A stretch of 46,451 bases of DNA, from positions 1-46,451 of the forward strand of contig CALVAW010000012.1 in the NCBI GenBank assembly GCA_944325655.1. Reading direction: 5' to 3'. Below the pieces are notes generated by a model. The model was not told the DNA's origin and did no database searches. It saw nothing but the letters and a program-made list of their open reading frames with translations. This DNA is from Candidatus Gastranaerophilales bacterium. Its GTDB lineage: Bacteria > Cyanobacteriota > Vampirovibrionia > Gastranaerophilales > Gastranaerophilaceae. Position 1 is the first letter of the stretch, and each line of letters begins with the position of its first letter. Position numbers and translations under genes: made by a program. Positions 1-7,995 of this stretch are shown piece after piece.

Positions 1-60
1 GTAGCAGGGACCCCAAAGCGAAGCGGTGGGGGTGCGCAAATCCCGAGAGAATAAAAACAA
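1..60. other. GC-rich segment upstream of tRNA-Pro, unassigned
   Basis: Bases 1-50 are much richer in G and C than the rest of the window and contain a short possible hairpin (ACCCC at 10-14 against GGGGT at 29-33). One frame is open to a stop at 52-54, but the 17 residues are not recognisable as a protein end. The 10-mer at 16-25 (AAGCGAAGCG) recurs inverted at 226-235, on the other side of the tRNA. It may be the end of a feature cut by the window edge. Confidence 0.3.
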
Positions 61-88
61 AACAAAACTTGATAATTGAATATATTTT

Positions 89-162
89 CGGGATGTAGCG
101 CAGCTTGGTAGCGCACCTCGCTTGGGACGAGGGGGTCGCAGGTTCAAATCCTGTCATCCCGA
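89..162 (+). tRNA. tRNA-Pro (anticodon TGG)
   Basis: The 74-base sequence folds as a standard cloverleaf. The 7-bp acceptor stem is CGGGATG (89-95) with CATCCCG (155-161), and the discriminator A is at 162. The anticodon arm is CCTCG-CTTGGGA-CGAGG, giving anticodon TGG for proline. The T-arm contains GGTTCAAATCC. The 3' CCA is not encoded and must be added after transcription. The last 15 bases of the acceptor/T-arm region are repeated about 155 bases downstream (see repeat entry). Confidence 0.95.
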
Positions 163-316
163 TTTTTTGCAAAATCGGTCTTACAGGTTTGAACTAACGG
201 TTAGCTCGTTTGTTATTCGCAAACTCGCTTCGCTTGTTAGCGACTAACTAAACTCTGCATTCTAATCCGTAAAGGCTCATAAATTCGCCAACGGCTTAGC
301 AAAATCCTGTCATCCC
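145..316 (+). repeat. Direct repeat of the tRNA-Pro 3' end
   Basis: The 15-mer AAATCCTGTCATCCC occurs inside the tRNA at 146-160 and again at 302-316, where the rest of the tRNA is missing. Integrases that use tRNA genes leave this arrangement: an intact tRNA at one end and a copy of its 3' end at the other. Only about 140 bases separate the copies and no gene lies between them, so any element is gone or decayed. The intervening sequence is richer in G+C than the surroundings and contains self-complementary stretches around 209-245. No integrase was seen. Confidence 0.5.
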
Positions 317-366
317 AATGTCAGGATAATTAAAATATGTTGTTATATTGGTTGTGATTTTAATTT

Positions 367-1089
367 TTAATCTAAATTTGCAACAATCCTACCTGTAACA
401 GTAGATTTTTTAGAACCGGCTGTAACACCATTAAGTCCTACATACACATAAAATCTATCACCGGACAAGGTGTTTACGCCTTTTGTTGAATTTAAAGCAT
501 CTACCGAAGTAATTTGAGGGTCGACTCTGTTTGGCCCATTATTTAAACCATTAACATCAACAACTACAAGAACGCATGAATATTTAACAGCTTCATTATG
601 TGAACCGGCAGCATTTATATCTTCTTTTGTGCCGCAACCATCTCCTGCAACAACACAATAAGACATATTGTCTTCAGTAATTACCCAAGGAGAAACAGTT
701 TGCGTATTACTTGCATCTAATGTACTGTCATCAACACTTGATGAATCAAAAGTGAATTTACTGTAATATGAGGAGTTGTCATATAAAGCTTCCGAGGCAA
801 TATTCTCAGGCTGTGATGCAGTTGCGTAATCTTTTGTGTATAAATGTGCAGCCAATGCTTTAAACATTGTAACAATACTTTCTTTATCGGTTGATGAAGG
901 CACAGCGCCTGCAGTTTTTTCGGCAGTATATAAATTGGAAATTGCATTGTAAGCTTTTCTGTATGATGCTTTCCAATGTGCTTCAGTAACTCCTTTCATA
1001 AGCGAAGGTAAAGCCATTGCCGCTATTGCTCCGATAACAACTAAAACAATCAATATTTCAGCCAGTGTAAATGCATTGTTTTTTTTCAT
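367..1089 (-). CDS. Type IV pilin / type II secretion pseudopilin-like protein (copy A)
   Basis: A prepilin of about 240 residues. After a short basic leader it has the conserved stretch AFTLAEILIVLVVIGAIAA, the hydrophobic N-terminal helix that anchors the subunit in the membrane and packs the pilus core, with Glu at +5. The residue before the cleavage site is Ala, not the usual Gly, which prepilin peptidase can tolerate in some families. The C-terminal domain shares long blocks with the neighbouring pilin at 1143-1883 (for example NGPNRV and TAGSKK near the end), so the two are tandem duplicates. I prefer the ATG at 1089 (MKKNNAF); an in-frame GTG at 1101 would add four residues. No clear ribosome binding site precedes either, and a terminator hairpin sits just upstream. 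Confidence 0.9.
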   Translation of the reverse strand: MKKNNAFTLAEILIVLVVIGAIAAMALPSLMKGVTEAHWKASYRKAYNAISNLYTAEKTAGAVPSSTDKESIVTMFKALAAHLYTKDYATASQPENIASEALYDNSSYYSKFTFDSSSVDDSTLDASNTQTVSPWVITEDNMSYCVVAGDGCGTKEDINAAGSHNEAVKYSCVLVVVDVNGLNNGPNRVDPQITSVDALNSTKGVNTLSGDRFYVYVGLNGVTAGSKKSTVTGRIVANLD

Positions 1090-1103
1090 TGATACCCACA
1101 CAC

Positions 1104-1133
1104 AAAAAAGGCGCCATTATTAGGCGCCTTTTT
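1104..1133 (-). terminator. Rho-independent terminator between the two pilin genes
   Basis: A perfect GGCGCC/GGCGCC stem with a 7-base loop is flanked by A-run and T-run, so it can work in both directions. It lies 10 bases past the stop of the pilin at 1143-1883 and ends only about 15 bases before the ATG of the next pilin. That leaves no room for a promoter between terminator and gene. Confidence 0.85.
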
Positions 1134-1142
1134 AAATTAAAA

Positions 1143-1883
1143 CTATTTAATATCAGCAGCTATACGACCGGTAACGGTTGTTTTTTTAGAACCTGCCGTA
1201 GCGCCATCTAAACCAACATAGATATAATATCTGTCACCTGTCAAAGGATCCATTGCTTTGCTTGCTGTTAAACCGTCAACAGCAGTGATTTGAGGTTCAA
1301 CTCTATTCGGTCCGTTAGTTAAACCGTTAACATCAACTACAACTATTACACAAGATGCAGTTTCAGCATCGGCACTGGTTTTTGCAGCATTAATGTCTTG
1401 TTTTGTGCCACATGTAGCAGCATCTTTTTTAGTTACAATATATGCCAGATTATCTTCTGTTATAATCCAAGGGGAAAAATCATCAATTGTAGATGCATCT
1501 AATACATCATCTCCACCTGGGTCAAGTAAATTTCCAGCGGCATCGGTAAATTTTACAGCCGGGAAGAATGATGCAGTTGTAAGAGTTGTACCGTCTCCTA
1601 ATCCTGCTGCACCGGAAGCATAATCTTTTACAGATAAGTTGGAATTTAAAGATTGAAACATCTTTATTACACCTGTGCTATCAGCAGTTGAAGGCAACTG
1701 ACCGGAAATTCTCTCCATTGCGGTCAAGTTAACAACTGTGTTGTAAGCTTTTTTATACGCTGTTTTCCATTGAGATTCCGTAACACCACGCATAAGCGAA
1801 GGAATTGTCATTGTGGCAATGGCACCTATTACCATCAATACAATAAGGATTTCAGCTAATGTAAAACCTTTTTTAATTCTCAT
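1143..1883 (-). CDS. Type IV pilin / pseudopilin-like protein (copy B)
   Basis: A 246-residue prepilin with leader MRIKKG, the canonical Gly at -1, then FTLAEILIVLMVIGAIA, with Glu at +5, as the membrane-anchoring and assembly helix. A good ribosome binding site (AAGGAAG) precedes the ATG. The globular domain ends with the same GDRYYIYVG and TGRIA blocks as copy A. It is the upstream gene of the pair, so a promoter probably lies in the A+T-rich gap 1884-1985. Major pilin, minor pilin and secretion pseudopilin cannot be told apart from sequence alone, and no assembly ATPase or prepilin peptidase is in the window. Confidence 0.9.
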   Translation of the reverse strand: MRIKKGFTLAEILIVLMVIGAIATMTIPSLMRGVTESQWKTAYKKAYNTVVNLTAMERISGQLPSTADSTGVIKMFQSLNSNLSVKDYASGAAGLGDGTTLTTASFFPAVKFTDAAGNLLDPGGDDVLDASTIDDFSPWIITEDNLAYIVTKKDAATCGTKQDINAAKTSADAETASCVIVVVDVNGLTNGPNRVEPQITAVDGLTASKAMDPLTGDRYYIYVGLDGATAGSKKTTVTGRIAADIK

Positions 1884-1985
1884 AGATATACTTCCTTTAT
1901 AAACTCTAATTTACTCTTCTTATACCAATTATATGAATAGATATATTCATTGTCAAATAAAAATAATTTATATAGTATTTTTGTT

Positions 1986-2756
1986 TTATTTTGTAACAAT
2001 TTTTAATTTTTTATTTTTCACAGGTGTTTTATTTTTGTATATTTCATAAATTCTTCCCACTAAAGATTTGGTTGTATCCGAATGCGGTTTTAGTGTTATA
2101 TATTTTTTATAATATCTTACCGCAAGAGTATATTTTTTAATTTTATCAAAACATAAACCCAGTCCTAAATATGCACGATGGTAATTTTCATTTATTTTGA
2201 TAATTTTTTTGAATAATAATATCGCATCATCAAATTTTTCTTTTTCAATATAAACACCCGCCAAACTGCACATTGCAGGTATGTAGTTCGGATATTTTTC
2301 AATAATCGTATTGTAAACCAATATTGCCATATCCTCTTCGCCTGAGAGTTCATGAGTTAAAGCGAGTTTAATTTGAGCATTTTTATTATCCGGCTCCAGC
2401 TTAATTGTTCTTATAAAGTTTTTTTGCGCATTTTCATTATCAGAATTTAACAAATAATTTAATCCGAGTTCGTAATATATTTCAGAATCAAAACTATAGA
2501 CGTTTCTTGCATTTTTTAAATGTTTTATTGCTTTATCGTATTCTCTTAAATTTTTATAAGCCTTAGACGCACCTTTATATGCTCTGATATTTTCTTTATC
2601 CAACATTAAAGAAACTAAATATTCTTTAACTGCTTTTCGGTATTCGTTTTTAAGCATAAAAGAATCACCGAGTGAGCAAAAAAAGCTTTTATCTTTTTTT
2701 GTCGGATTTGATACGAACCTAACGTCCGATTTATCATTTGAATACCTAAAGCTCAA
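1986..2756 (-). CDS. Tetratricopeptide repeat (TPR) protein
   Basis: A 256-residue protein made mainly of consecutive 34-residue TPR units from about residue 25 to 245, with the usual pattern of small and aromatic positions (for example AYKGASKAYKNLREYDKAI and AYLGLGLCFDKIKKYTLAV). TPR stacks serve as protein-binding scaffolds. There is no signal peptide or membrane segment, so it is probably cytoplasmic. The start is a TTG at 2756: a strong AGGAGG lies 4 bases upstream and no ATG is available in the first residues. Its position beside the pilin genes might mean a role in pilus assembly, but this is only positional. Confidence 0.8.
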   Translation of the reverse strand: MSFRYSNDKSDVRFVSNPTKKDKSFFCSLGDSFMLKNEYRKAVKEYLVSLMLDKENIRAYKGASKAYKNLREYDKAIKHLKNARNVYSFDSEIYYELGLNYLLNSDNENAQKNFIRTIKLEPDNKNAQIKLALTHELSGEEDMAILVYNTIIEKYPNYIPAMCSLAGVYIEKEKFDDAILLFKKIIKINENYHRAYLGLGLCFDKIKKYTLAVRYYKKYITLKPHSDTTKSLVGRIYEIYKNKTPVKNKKLKIVTK

Positions 2757-2884
2757 ATTTCCTCCTAAACATTAATAAGTTTAACGAAAATTGATTAAAA
2801 ACAGATTAATCGATAGATGAATTTTAGTTTTGACCTTTAGATTTATTTTTTTTATAATTAAAATTTAAAAGGGGGGTTTTAAAT

Positions 2885-3742
2885 ATGGAAGAATTTTTAA
2901 ATTTGGAATTTTTTACTTTGAGACCCGAATATATAAAAATAATTGTCTTTGTGTGGAGTATAATAAAATGCACAATACTTCTTTTAATATCAATAAAGTT
3001 TTTAAGATGGATATTAAATAAGTTTTATTGCAAACTAATAAATAAAATTGAGCTTGAAGAAAGAAAACAGCAGCTCTTAACGCTTAAAACAATTATATGT
3101 CATGCAAGTGAATTTGTTATATTTGCCATTTATATAATGAGCATGTTGTTTTTATTTGGTATCGATGTAAGACCTTTGCTTGCAACAGCAGGAGTTTTGG
3201 GTGTTGCAATCGGTTTTGGAGCCAAAAGATTTGTAGAAGATATTATTTCAGGATTTATTATTTTAATAGAAGGGCAGATAAGAGTCGGAGATTATGTTGA
3301 AGTACAGGGGATGACAGGGACCGTTGAAAAAATCACATTACCTTTAATTACCGTACGTTCAGATAAAACCGGGGCAATTTGTTTTATAAGATGCGGCTAT
3401 ATAGATACAATAATTAATCATACAATGAATTATTCTTATGCATTTTTTGCATTTGACGTAGCATACAAAGAAAATATCGAACATGTTATAAATACGGTCA
3501 AAAAATGTTTTCAAAAATTAGTTGAAAATCCTGAATACAATAAATTGATAAAACAAGATATTGAAATATTCGGACTGGACGAATTCAAGGAAAGCTCTCT
3601 TTGCATTAAATGCAGAATAAAAACTCAACCAAAAGGTCAATGGATTATTAGACGAGCTTTTAATACAATAATTAAAGAGGAATTTGAAAAAGAAAATATA
3701 GAAATTCCGTTCAATCAAATTGTAGTGACAAATGCAAACTAA
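2885..3742 (+). CDS. MscS-family small-conductance mechanosensitive channel
   Basis: A 285-residue inner-membrane channel that opens under membrane tension to release solutes after osmotic downshock. Two hydrophobic segments (about residues 15-45 and 70-92) precede the family pore helix TM3, rich in Gly and Ala (GVLGVAIGFGAKRFVEDII, about residues 98-117). The following beta domain carries GDYVEVQGMTGTVEKI, the signature of the MscS middle domain, and the C-terminal alpha/beta domain follows. The length matches E. coli MscS (286). A G-rich ribosome binding site (GGGGGG) lies 7 bases before the ATG. The small lipoprotein at 3752 follows after 9 bases, so the two are likely cotranscribed. Confidence 0.9.
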   Translation: MEEFLNLEFFTLRPEYIKIIVFVWSIIKCTILLLISIKFLRWILNKFYCKLINKIELEERKQQLLTLKTIICHASEFVIFAIYIMSMLFLFGIDVRPLLATAGVLGVAIGFGAKRFVEDIISGFIILIEGQIRVGDYVEVQGMTGTVEKITLPLITVRSDKTGAICFIRCGYIDTIINHTMNYSYAFFAFDVAYKENIEHVINTVKKCFQKLVENPEYNKLIKQDIEIFGLDEFKESSLCIKCRIKTQPKGQWIIRRAFNTIIKEEFEKENIEIPFNQIVVTNAN

Positions 3743-3751
3743 AGGCGGCTA

Positions 3752-4024
3752 ATGGTTAAAAAAATTATTAGATTTTTATTTATATTTTTTTGTGTTCTAA
3801 TTAGTTGTGTCTTTTTTGGTTGCAAAAATGACGGAATTAAGTTTTATCGTGAAAGCAAAGTACAGGAACTTATGCACGATTTTCAAAAACCAAGTGAAAA
3901 AAAAGATGTAATAAAAAAATCATCAGGAATTATAATATATAAAGACAACTCGGGCGAAAGCTCCAAAAGTCAAGGTATAAATTTCGGTCCTAAAGATTTA
4001 AATTTTGATCTAAGAATTAAATAA
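3752..4024 (+). CDS. Small putative lipoprotein
   Basis: A 90-residue protein with a basic start, a hydrophobic stretch and a probable lipobox ending in Cys24 (VFFGC). The residue at -3 is Phe, so the box is imperfect. If processed, the mature 67-residue polar, Lys-rich chain would be lipid-anchored outside the inner membrane. No domain is recognised. It sits between the MscS channel and the BlaI-type regulator with small gaps and a ribosome binding site (AAGGCGG), so it belongs to the same plus-strand run. Confidence 0.6.
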   Translation: MVKKIIRFLFIFFCVLISCVFFGCKNDGIKFYRESKVQELMHDFQKPSEKKDVIKKSSGIIIYKDNSGESSKSQGINFGPKDLNFDLRIK

Positions 4025-4040
4025 AAGAAAGGAATATATA

Positions 4041-4394
4041 ATGTTATCTAAGCACGGTACATTGGAAAGTGCAATTTTGAGTGCTCTTTGGAAACTTGAA
4101 GAAAGCGGATTAATAACACATTCGGTTAAAGATGTTTATAATGCAATAAACCAAAGTCATGAAGATAAAAAAGCATATACCACAATCAAAACCGTTATGG
4201 ACAGATTATATGAAAAAAATATATTAATACGCGTAAAACAAGGTAAGAAATTTTATTATCGTACTTCTTATTCAAATAAAGAAGCGATAATAAATTCCTT
4301 AAATGAAATTGCTGCTCGTTATTGTGACGGAGATATTACAAAACTTTCACAAGTATTAAACTCGTTAAATGAAAATTATTTGGTTGGCGTATAA
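4041..4394 (+). CDS. BlaI/MecI/CopY-family winged-helix repressor
   Basis: A 117-residue protein matching the penicillinase-repressor family: the opening GTLESAILSALWKLEE aligns with the family's E-x-x-I-(M/L)-x-x-(L/V)-W start, and YTTIKTVMDRLYEKNIL is the recognition helix region, followed by a wing and a short dimerisation tail. Classical BlaI and MecI repress beta-lactamase or PBP2a genes and are cleaved by a BlaR1/MecR1 protease. No such sensor is present here. It lies upstream of the PBP and murE on the same strand with almost no gaps, so control of this cell-wall cluster is a reasonable inference. AAAGGA precedes the ATG. Confidence 0.85.
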   Translation: MLSKHGTLESAILSALWKLEESGLITHSVKDVYNAINQSHEDKKAYTTIKTVMDRLYEKNILIRVKQGKKFYYRTSYSNKEAIINSLNEIAARYCDGDITKLSQVLNSLNENYLVGV

Positions 4395-4775
4395 ATGGAG
4401 AGCATTAACTTAAAAATATATGAAAACAGATTGCTGACTGCTGATTTAATAAATGACGTACTTACAGGTAAAAAAACTGTACAGCAAGCGTTATCTCTTT
4501 TTCCGAAAGATAATAACGATATAAATATAAAGTGTGCTTTTGATGCTTTAATGCATAGGGAAGCAGATGAAGATTTAAGAGAAAAAGTATCAGGCTATAA
4601 AGAAACACAAGATGAATTTTTAGCCGATATTGCTCAAATATTAAAGGAAAATCAACGTTTGCCAAAAAATATAATAGAACAATATTTAAAATATCATAAT
4701 GAAAATCTTATTTCGAATGATAAAAGAACAATAAAAGATATTTTTAAAAAAATCAAAAGAATGATAAACTTTTAA
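4395..4775 (+). CDS. Hypothetical protein between the BlaI-type regulator and rsmH
   Basis: A 126-residue protein of no family I recognise. It is predicted to be almost entirely helical, charged and soluble, without signal peptide or cysteine-rich motifs apart from single Cys residues. Its ATG follows the regulator's stop codon with no gap, and its own stop is one base before the rsmH start, so it is certainly translated from the same mRNA. The tight coupling suggests a partner of the upstream regulator or an accessory of the division cluster, but nothing in the sequence decides this. Confidence 0.7.
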   Translation: MESINLKIYENRLLTADLINDVLTGKKTVQQALSLFPKDNNDINIKCAFDALMHREADEDLREKVSGYKETQDEFLADIAQILKENQRLPKNIIEQYLKYHNENLISNDKRTIKDIFKKIKRMINF

Positions 4776-4776
4776 A

Positions 4777-5721
4777 ATGACACCTAATCAAAACAATAAA
4801 AATATAGAATTTAAACACTACACGGTAATGAAAAACGAAGTAGTTGATTCTTTGCACTGTGAAAATTCGGATAAAATATTTGTGGACTGCACTCTTGGCG
4901 GAGGAGGACACAGCGAAGAAATTTTAAAAAGAATCTCTTCGAAAGGACGTCTAATTGCTTTTGATGTTGACGAAGATGCTATAGAACATGCCTCATCCAG
5001 ATTAAAAAGATTTAAAAATATTTCAATAATAAAAGGAAGCTATGCGCAAATCGACTCCCATTTAAAAAAACTTAATATTAATAAGATTACAGGCGGCGTA
5101 ATATTTGATTTAGGTGCTTCATATCACCAATTAACATCCGGTAACCGCGGATTTAGTTTCATGAAAGATGCACCTTTAGATATGCGTTTTGACCAAAACC
5201 AAGAATTTAGAGCTTGGGACATTGTAAATAAATATAATGAAAAAGATTTAGCAAATATATTTTTTATGTATGGAGAAGAAAGATTTTCAAAAAGAATTGC
5301 CCATGCAATAGTACAAAAACGTCCTATTAATACAACAAAGGAATTAAATGAAATTATTATAAAATCTATCCCTTATTCAAAATCAAAAATACATCCGGCG
5401 ACAAGAGTTTTTCAAGCTTTAAGGATAGAAGTAAACCATGAATTGTTAAATTTTGAAAATACATTATTAAAAGTTATTAATTTAACGGATGTTGATGCTA
5501 TAATAAGTGTGTTATCTTTTCATTCATTAGAAGACAGGATAGCAAAACAGATATTAAAAAAATATTCTTCTTGCAGATGTGATAAATATGCTCCTACTTG
5601 TACATGCGGCGGGAAGCTGTTGGAGATAATAAATAAAAAACCAATAGTAGCAAGTGAGGAAGAAATAAAAATCAATCCTCCTTCAAGAAGTGCAAAGCTT
5701 AGGATAGCAAAAAGAGTCTAG
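4777..5721 (+). CDS. rsmH: 16S rRNA (cytosine-1402-N4)-methyltransferase RsmH
   Basis: A 314-residue enzyme that uses S-adenosylmethionine to N4-methylate C1402 in the ribosomal P site. The SAM-binding stretch VDCTLGGGGHSEEIL is at about residues 36-50, GVIFDLGASYHQL and the DMRFD motif follow, and the C-terminal SFHSLEDRI and PSRSAKLRIA blocks are diagnostic. The length matches the family (about 310). It opens the division and cell-wall run, as in most bacteria, although no mraZ is found upstream. It overlaps the next gene by one base. Confidence 0.97.
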   Translation: MTPNQNNKNIEFKHYTVMKNEVVDSLHCENSDKIFVDCTLGGGGHSEEILKRISSKGRLIAFDVDEDAIEHASSRLKRFKNISIIKGSYAQIDSHLKKLNINKITGGVIFDLGASYHQLTSGNRGFSFMKDAPLDMRFDQNQEFRAWDIVNKYNEKDLANIFFMYGEERFSKRIAHAIVQKRPINTTKELNEIIIKSIPYSKSKIHPATRVFQALRIEVNHELLNFENTLLKVINLTDVDAIISVLSFHSLEDRIAKQILKKYSSCRCDKYAPTCTCGGKLLEIINKKPIVASEEEIKINPPSRSAKLRIAKRV

Positions 5722-6224
5722 TGAGGCAAAACTTGAAACCTTCATTTAATAAATACGGTAAATATAAAAAATCATATAAAAACAATTCGATAAAAAAGGA
5801 ACCTGAAAGACAAACTTCGATTTCAAATCCAATAAATAAAAATACGCAAAATAATCAAATTATTAGCGGTTATTTTTTAAATGAAAAACCTTACAAGGAG
5901 ATGATTATATCTCGAGTTAATAATTTTTTATACGGTCTTTTAGGTTTTTTGGTTTTATTTTGTTTGATTTGCTATTATTTTGTGTCTTGCAAGGAAGTTC
6001 AATTAAATCAAATCTCGAGAGCTACGCTTGAATTAAACTATGAAAACGAAGAGTTACAGAACAAAGTAGATTCGCTCCAATCGTATTACAATATTGATAA
6101 AGCTGTATCAAAAACAAATATTTTAGAAAGAGCAAAACAAGTGGTTGAAGTTGATGCAGCTAGTTTACCAAACCTAAATCTTAATAAGAAAAATAAAAAG
6201 CATGCACTCGTTGTGAGCTATTAA
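5721..6224 (+). CDS. FtsL/DivIC-like septum protein (divergent)
   Basis: A 167-residue bitopic protein. A long basic, Asn/Lys-rich cytoplasmic N-terminus (about 68 residues) is followed by one membrane segment (FLYGLLGFLVLFCLICYYF) and a short extracytoplasmic coiled coil with LELNYENEELQNKVDSL. This topology and the position between rsmH and the class-B PBP identify it as the FtsL slot; FtsL forms the FtsQLB complex that activates septal PBPs. Sequence identity to known FtsL is too weak to name it firmly. The start is either GTG at 5721, overlapping the rsmH stop by one base, or the TTG at 5733, which has GAGG seven bases upstream. Confidence 0.65.
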   Translation: MRQNLKPSFNKYGKYKKSYKNNSIKKEPERQTSISNPINKNTQNNQIISGYFLNEKPYKEMIISRVNNFLYGLLGFLVLFCLICYYFVSCKEVQLNQISRATLELNYENEELQNKVDSLQSYYNIDKAVSKTNILERAKQVVEVDAASLPNLNLNKKNKKHALVVSY

Positions 6225-6244
6225 TTAATATTGCTGAGGTTAAG

Positions 6245-7951
6245 TTGAAAGAGAAATTAAATAAAAATTTTGATAGACGCATTGGTTGTTTGCAGTCTGT
6301 TTTTTATATAACTTGTTTTTTACTCGTTGTTTATCTTTTTTTACTCCAAGTTTGCGACATAAGACATTGCAAAAATAAAGCAAAGTCACAAAGAACATCA
6401 AAAATGTATGTTTTAAGAGGCGAAATCGTAGATAGATACGGGTTCAAATTGGCAGCCGACAAAACCACATTTATCCTGTATGCACATCCCGATTATTATG
6501 ACCATACTCCTGAAGAATTAGCTGAAGTACTTGCTCCTTATGTCAAAATACCAGTTAAGGAATTAGCAAAAAAATTGTCTCAAACAAATAAAAAAATTAT
6601 AACCGTAAAAAAAGATATAGATAGAAAAACAATCAGAGAAATTAAGAAAAAGGGATTAAGAGAGCTTTCTTATGAGGTAAAAAATAAAAGAGTATATCCG
6701 CAAGGCACTTTAGCATCTCATATATTAGGTTTTTATAATCCGAATGCCGATACTGCAGGCGGGGTTGAATATAAAGCAAAAGACTATCTGGAATACGTTG
6801 ATAAAACAATAACGTACGAAAAATCACCAAACGGCGACATTATATATAATATTAGCGTTAATCCTGCCGATGTTTCAGCTCCGGTTAAAGGTAAAACTTT
6901 AACTCTCACAATCGACAGTGCTGTTCAACATGTTTGCGAAAAGTATTTATTAAGAGCAATTCAAAAATTCCATGCTCCGAGAGCTGCAGCTATTGTAATG
7001 GATCCAAAAACCGGTGAAATATTAGCGTTAGCAGTTGCACCCAATTATGATCCCAATGAATATGAAAAATATTCAATGCAGGAAATGAAAAACTGGGCAA
7101 TAACAGATGTTTATCCGCCGGGTTCTACTTTTAAAATAATAACTGTTGCTTGCGGATTTATGAACAAAAAAATAAATAAATATACAAAAATAAACGACAC
7201 CGGCAAAATGAAAATAGGCTGGTGGGATGTTGTGAATTATGATTATAAAGCAAAAGGAGCTCCGGGTCTTATTGATTTAGTGTATTTATTTGAACATTCA
7301 TCAAATATAGGTTCGATAAAAATTTCGCAAATGATGTCTGATAAAGAATTTTATGAAAGCTTGAAATTGTTTAATTTTGGTGAAAAAACCGGAATTGATC
7401 TTCCCGGAGAATCGGCCGGAATATTGCCTCAACCTAAGTTCTGGGATGTCGCAACCCATGGAGCTATGGGGTATGGATATGGTGCTTCGGTTACAGCAAT
7501 TCAGATGGTTTCAGCAGTTAGTGCGATAGCAAATAATGGAGTTTGGATAACTCCGCATGTAATTAAATATTCACCTGAAGAAGAAGAAACAAAAATAGTA
7601 AAAAGACGTATTTTAGAAGAGCAAGATGCTAAAGACATCACTCAACTTTTAGTTAAATCGGTTGAAAACGGAAGAAATCCTGCAAAGCTTGATGATTATT
7701 ACATTGCAGCAAAAACCGGTACTTCAAGAAAACCAAATGCAAGTGGAACAGGCTATTCTAACAAATTATACACATCAATGATAGGCTATTTTCCTGCAAC
7801 GGATCCAAAAGTTACGTTATATGTCGTAGTTGACTCTCCTTCAGGCGAAGGAATTTGGGGCTCGACCATTGCTGCACCGATTTTTAAAGAAATTTCTACA
7901 GAGCTGGTGAGAATTTTAAATATAAATCCGGACAAAAATTCTAAAAAATAA
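6245..7951 (+). CDS. ftsI: Class B penicillin-binding protein (FtsI/PBP2-like transpeptidase)
   Basis: A 568-residue D,D-transpeptidase anchored by one N-terminal membrane helix (about residues 17-36). It cross-links peptidoglycan outside the inner membrane. The dimerisation/pedestal region begins with RGEIVDRYG. The three active-site motifs are all present: S294-T-F-K297 (PPGSTFKI), S352-S-N354 and K490-T-G492. No PASTA domains follow. The start is TTG, with GAGG eight bases upstream. Position after rsmH and the ftsL-like gene and before murE supports the septal FtsI role, although an elongation-type class-B enzyme cannot be excluded. Confidence 0.9.
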   Translation: MKEKLNKNFDRRIGCLQSVFYITCFLLVVYLFLLQVCDIRHCKNKAKSQRTSKMYVLRGEIVDRYGFKLAADKTTFILYAHPDYYDHTPEELAEVLAPYVKIPVKELAKKLSQTNKKIITVKKDIDRKTIREIKKKGLRELSYEVKNKRVYPQGTLASHILGFYNPNADTAGGVEYKAKDYLEYVDKTITYEKSPNGDIIYNISVNPADVSAPVKGKTLTLTIDSAVQHVCEKYLLRAIQKFHAPRAAAIVMDPKTGEILALAVAPNYDPNEYEKYSMQEMKNWAITDVYPPGSTFKIITVACGFMNKKINKYTKINDTGKMKIGWWDVVNYDYKAKGAPGLIDLVYLFEHSSNIGSIKISQMMSDKEFYESLKLFNFGEKTGIDLPGESAGILPQPKFWDVATHGAMGYGYGASVTAIQMVSAVSAIANNGVWITPHVIKYSPEEEETKIVKRRILEEQDAKDITQLLVKSVENGRNPAKLDDYYIAAKTGTSRKPNASGTGYSNKLYTSMIGYFPATDPKVTLYVVVDSPSGEGIWGSTIAAPIFKEISTELVRILNINPDKNSKK

Positions 7952-7995
7952 AACTTTTTGATAAAATAATACTGTTACATACTGGGAAGAAAATT

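Noticed and set aside
717-947. 76-residue minus-strand ORF within the pilin at 367-1089
   Set aside because: It lies wholly inside a well-supported pilin gene in another frame, with no ribosome binding site and no protein-like composition.
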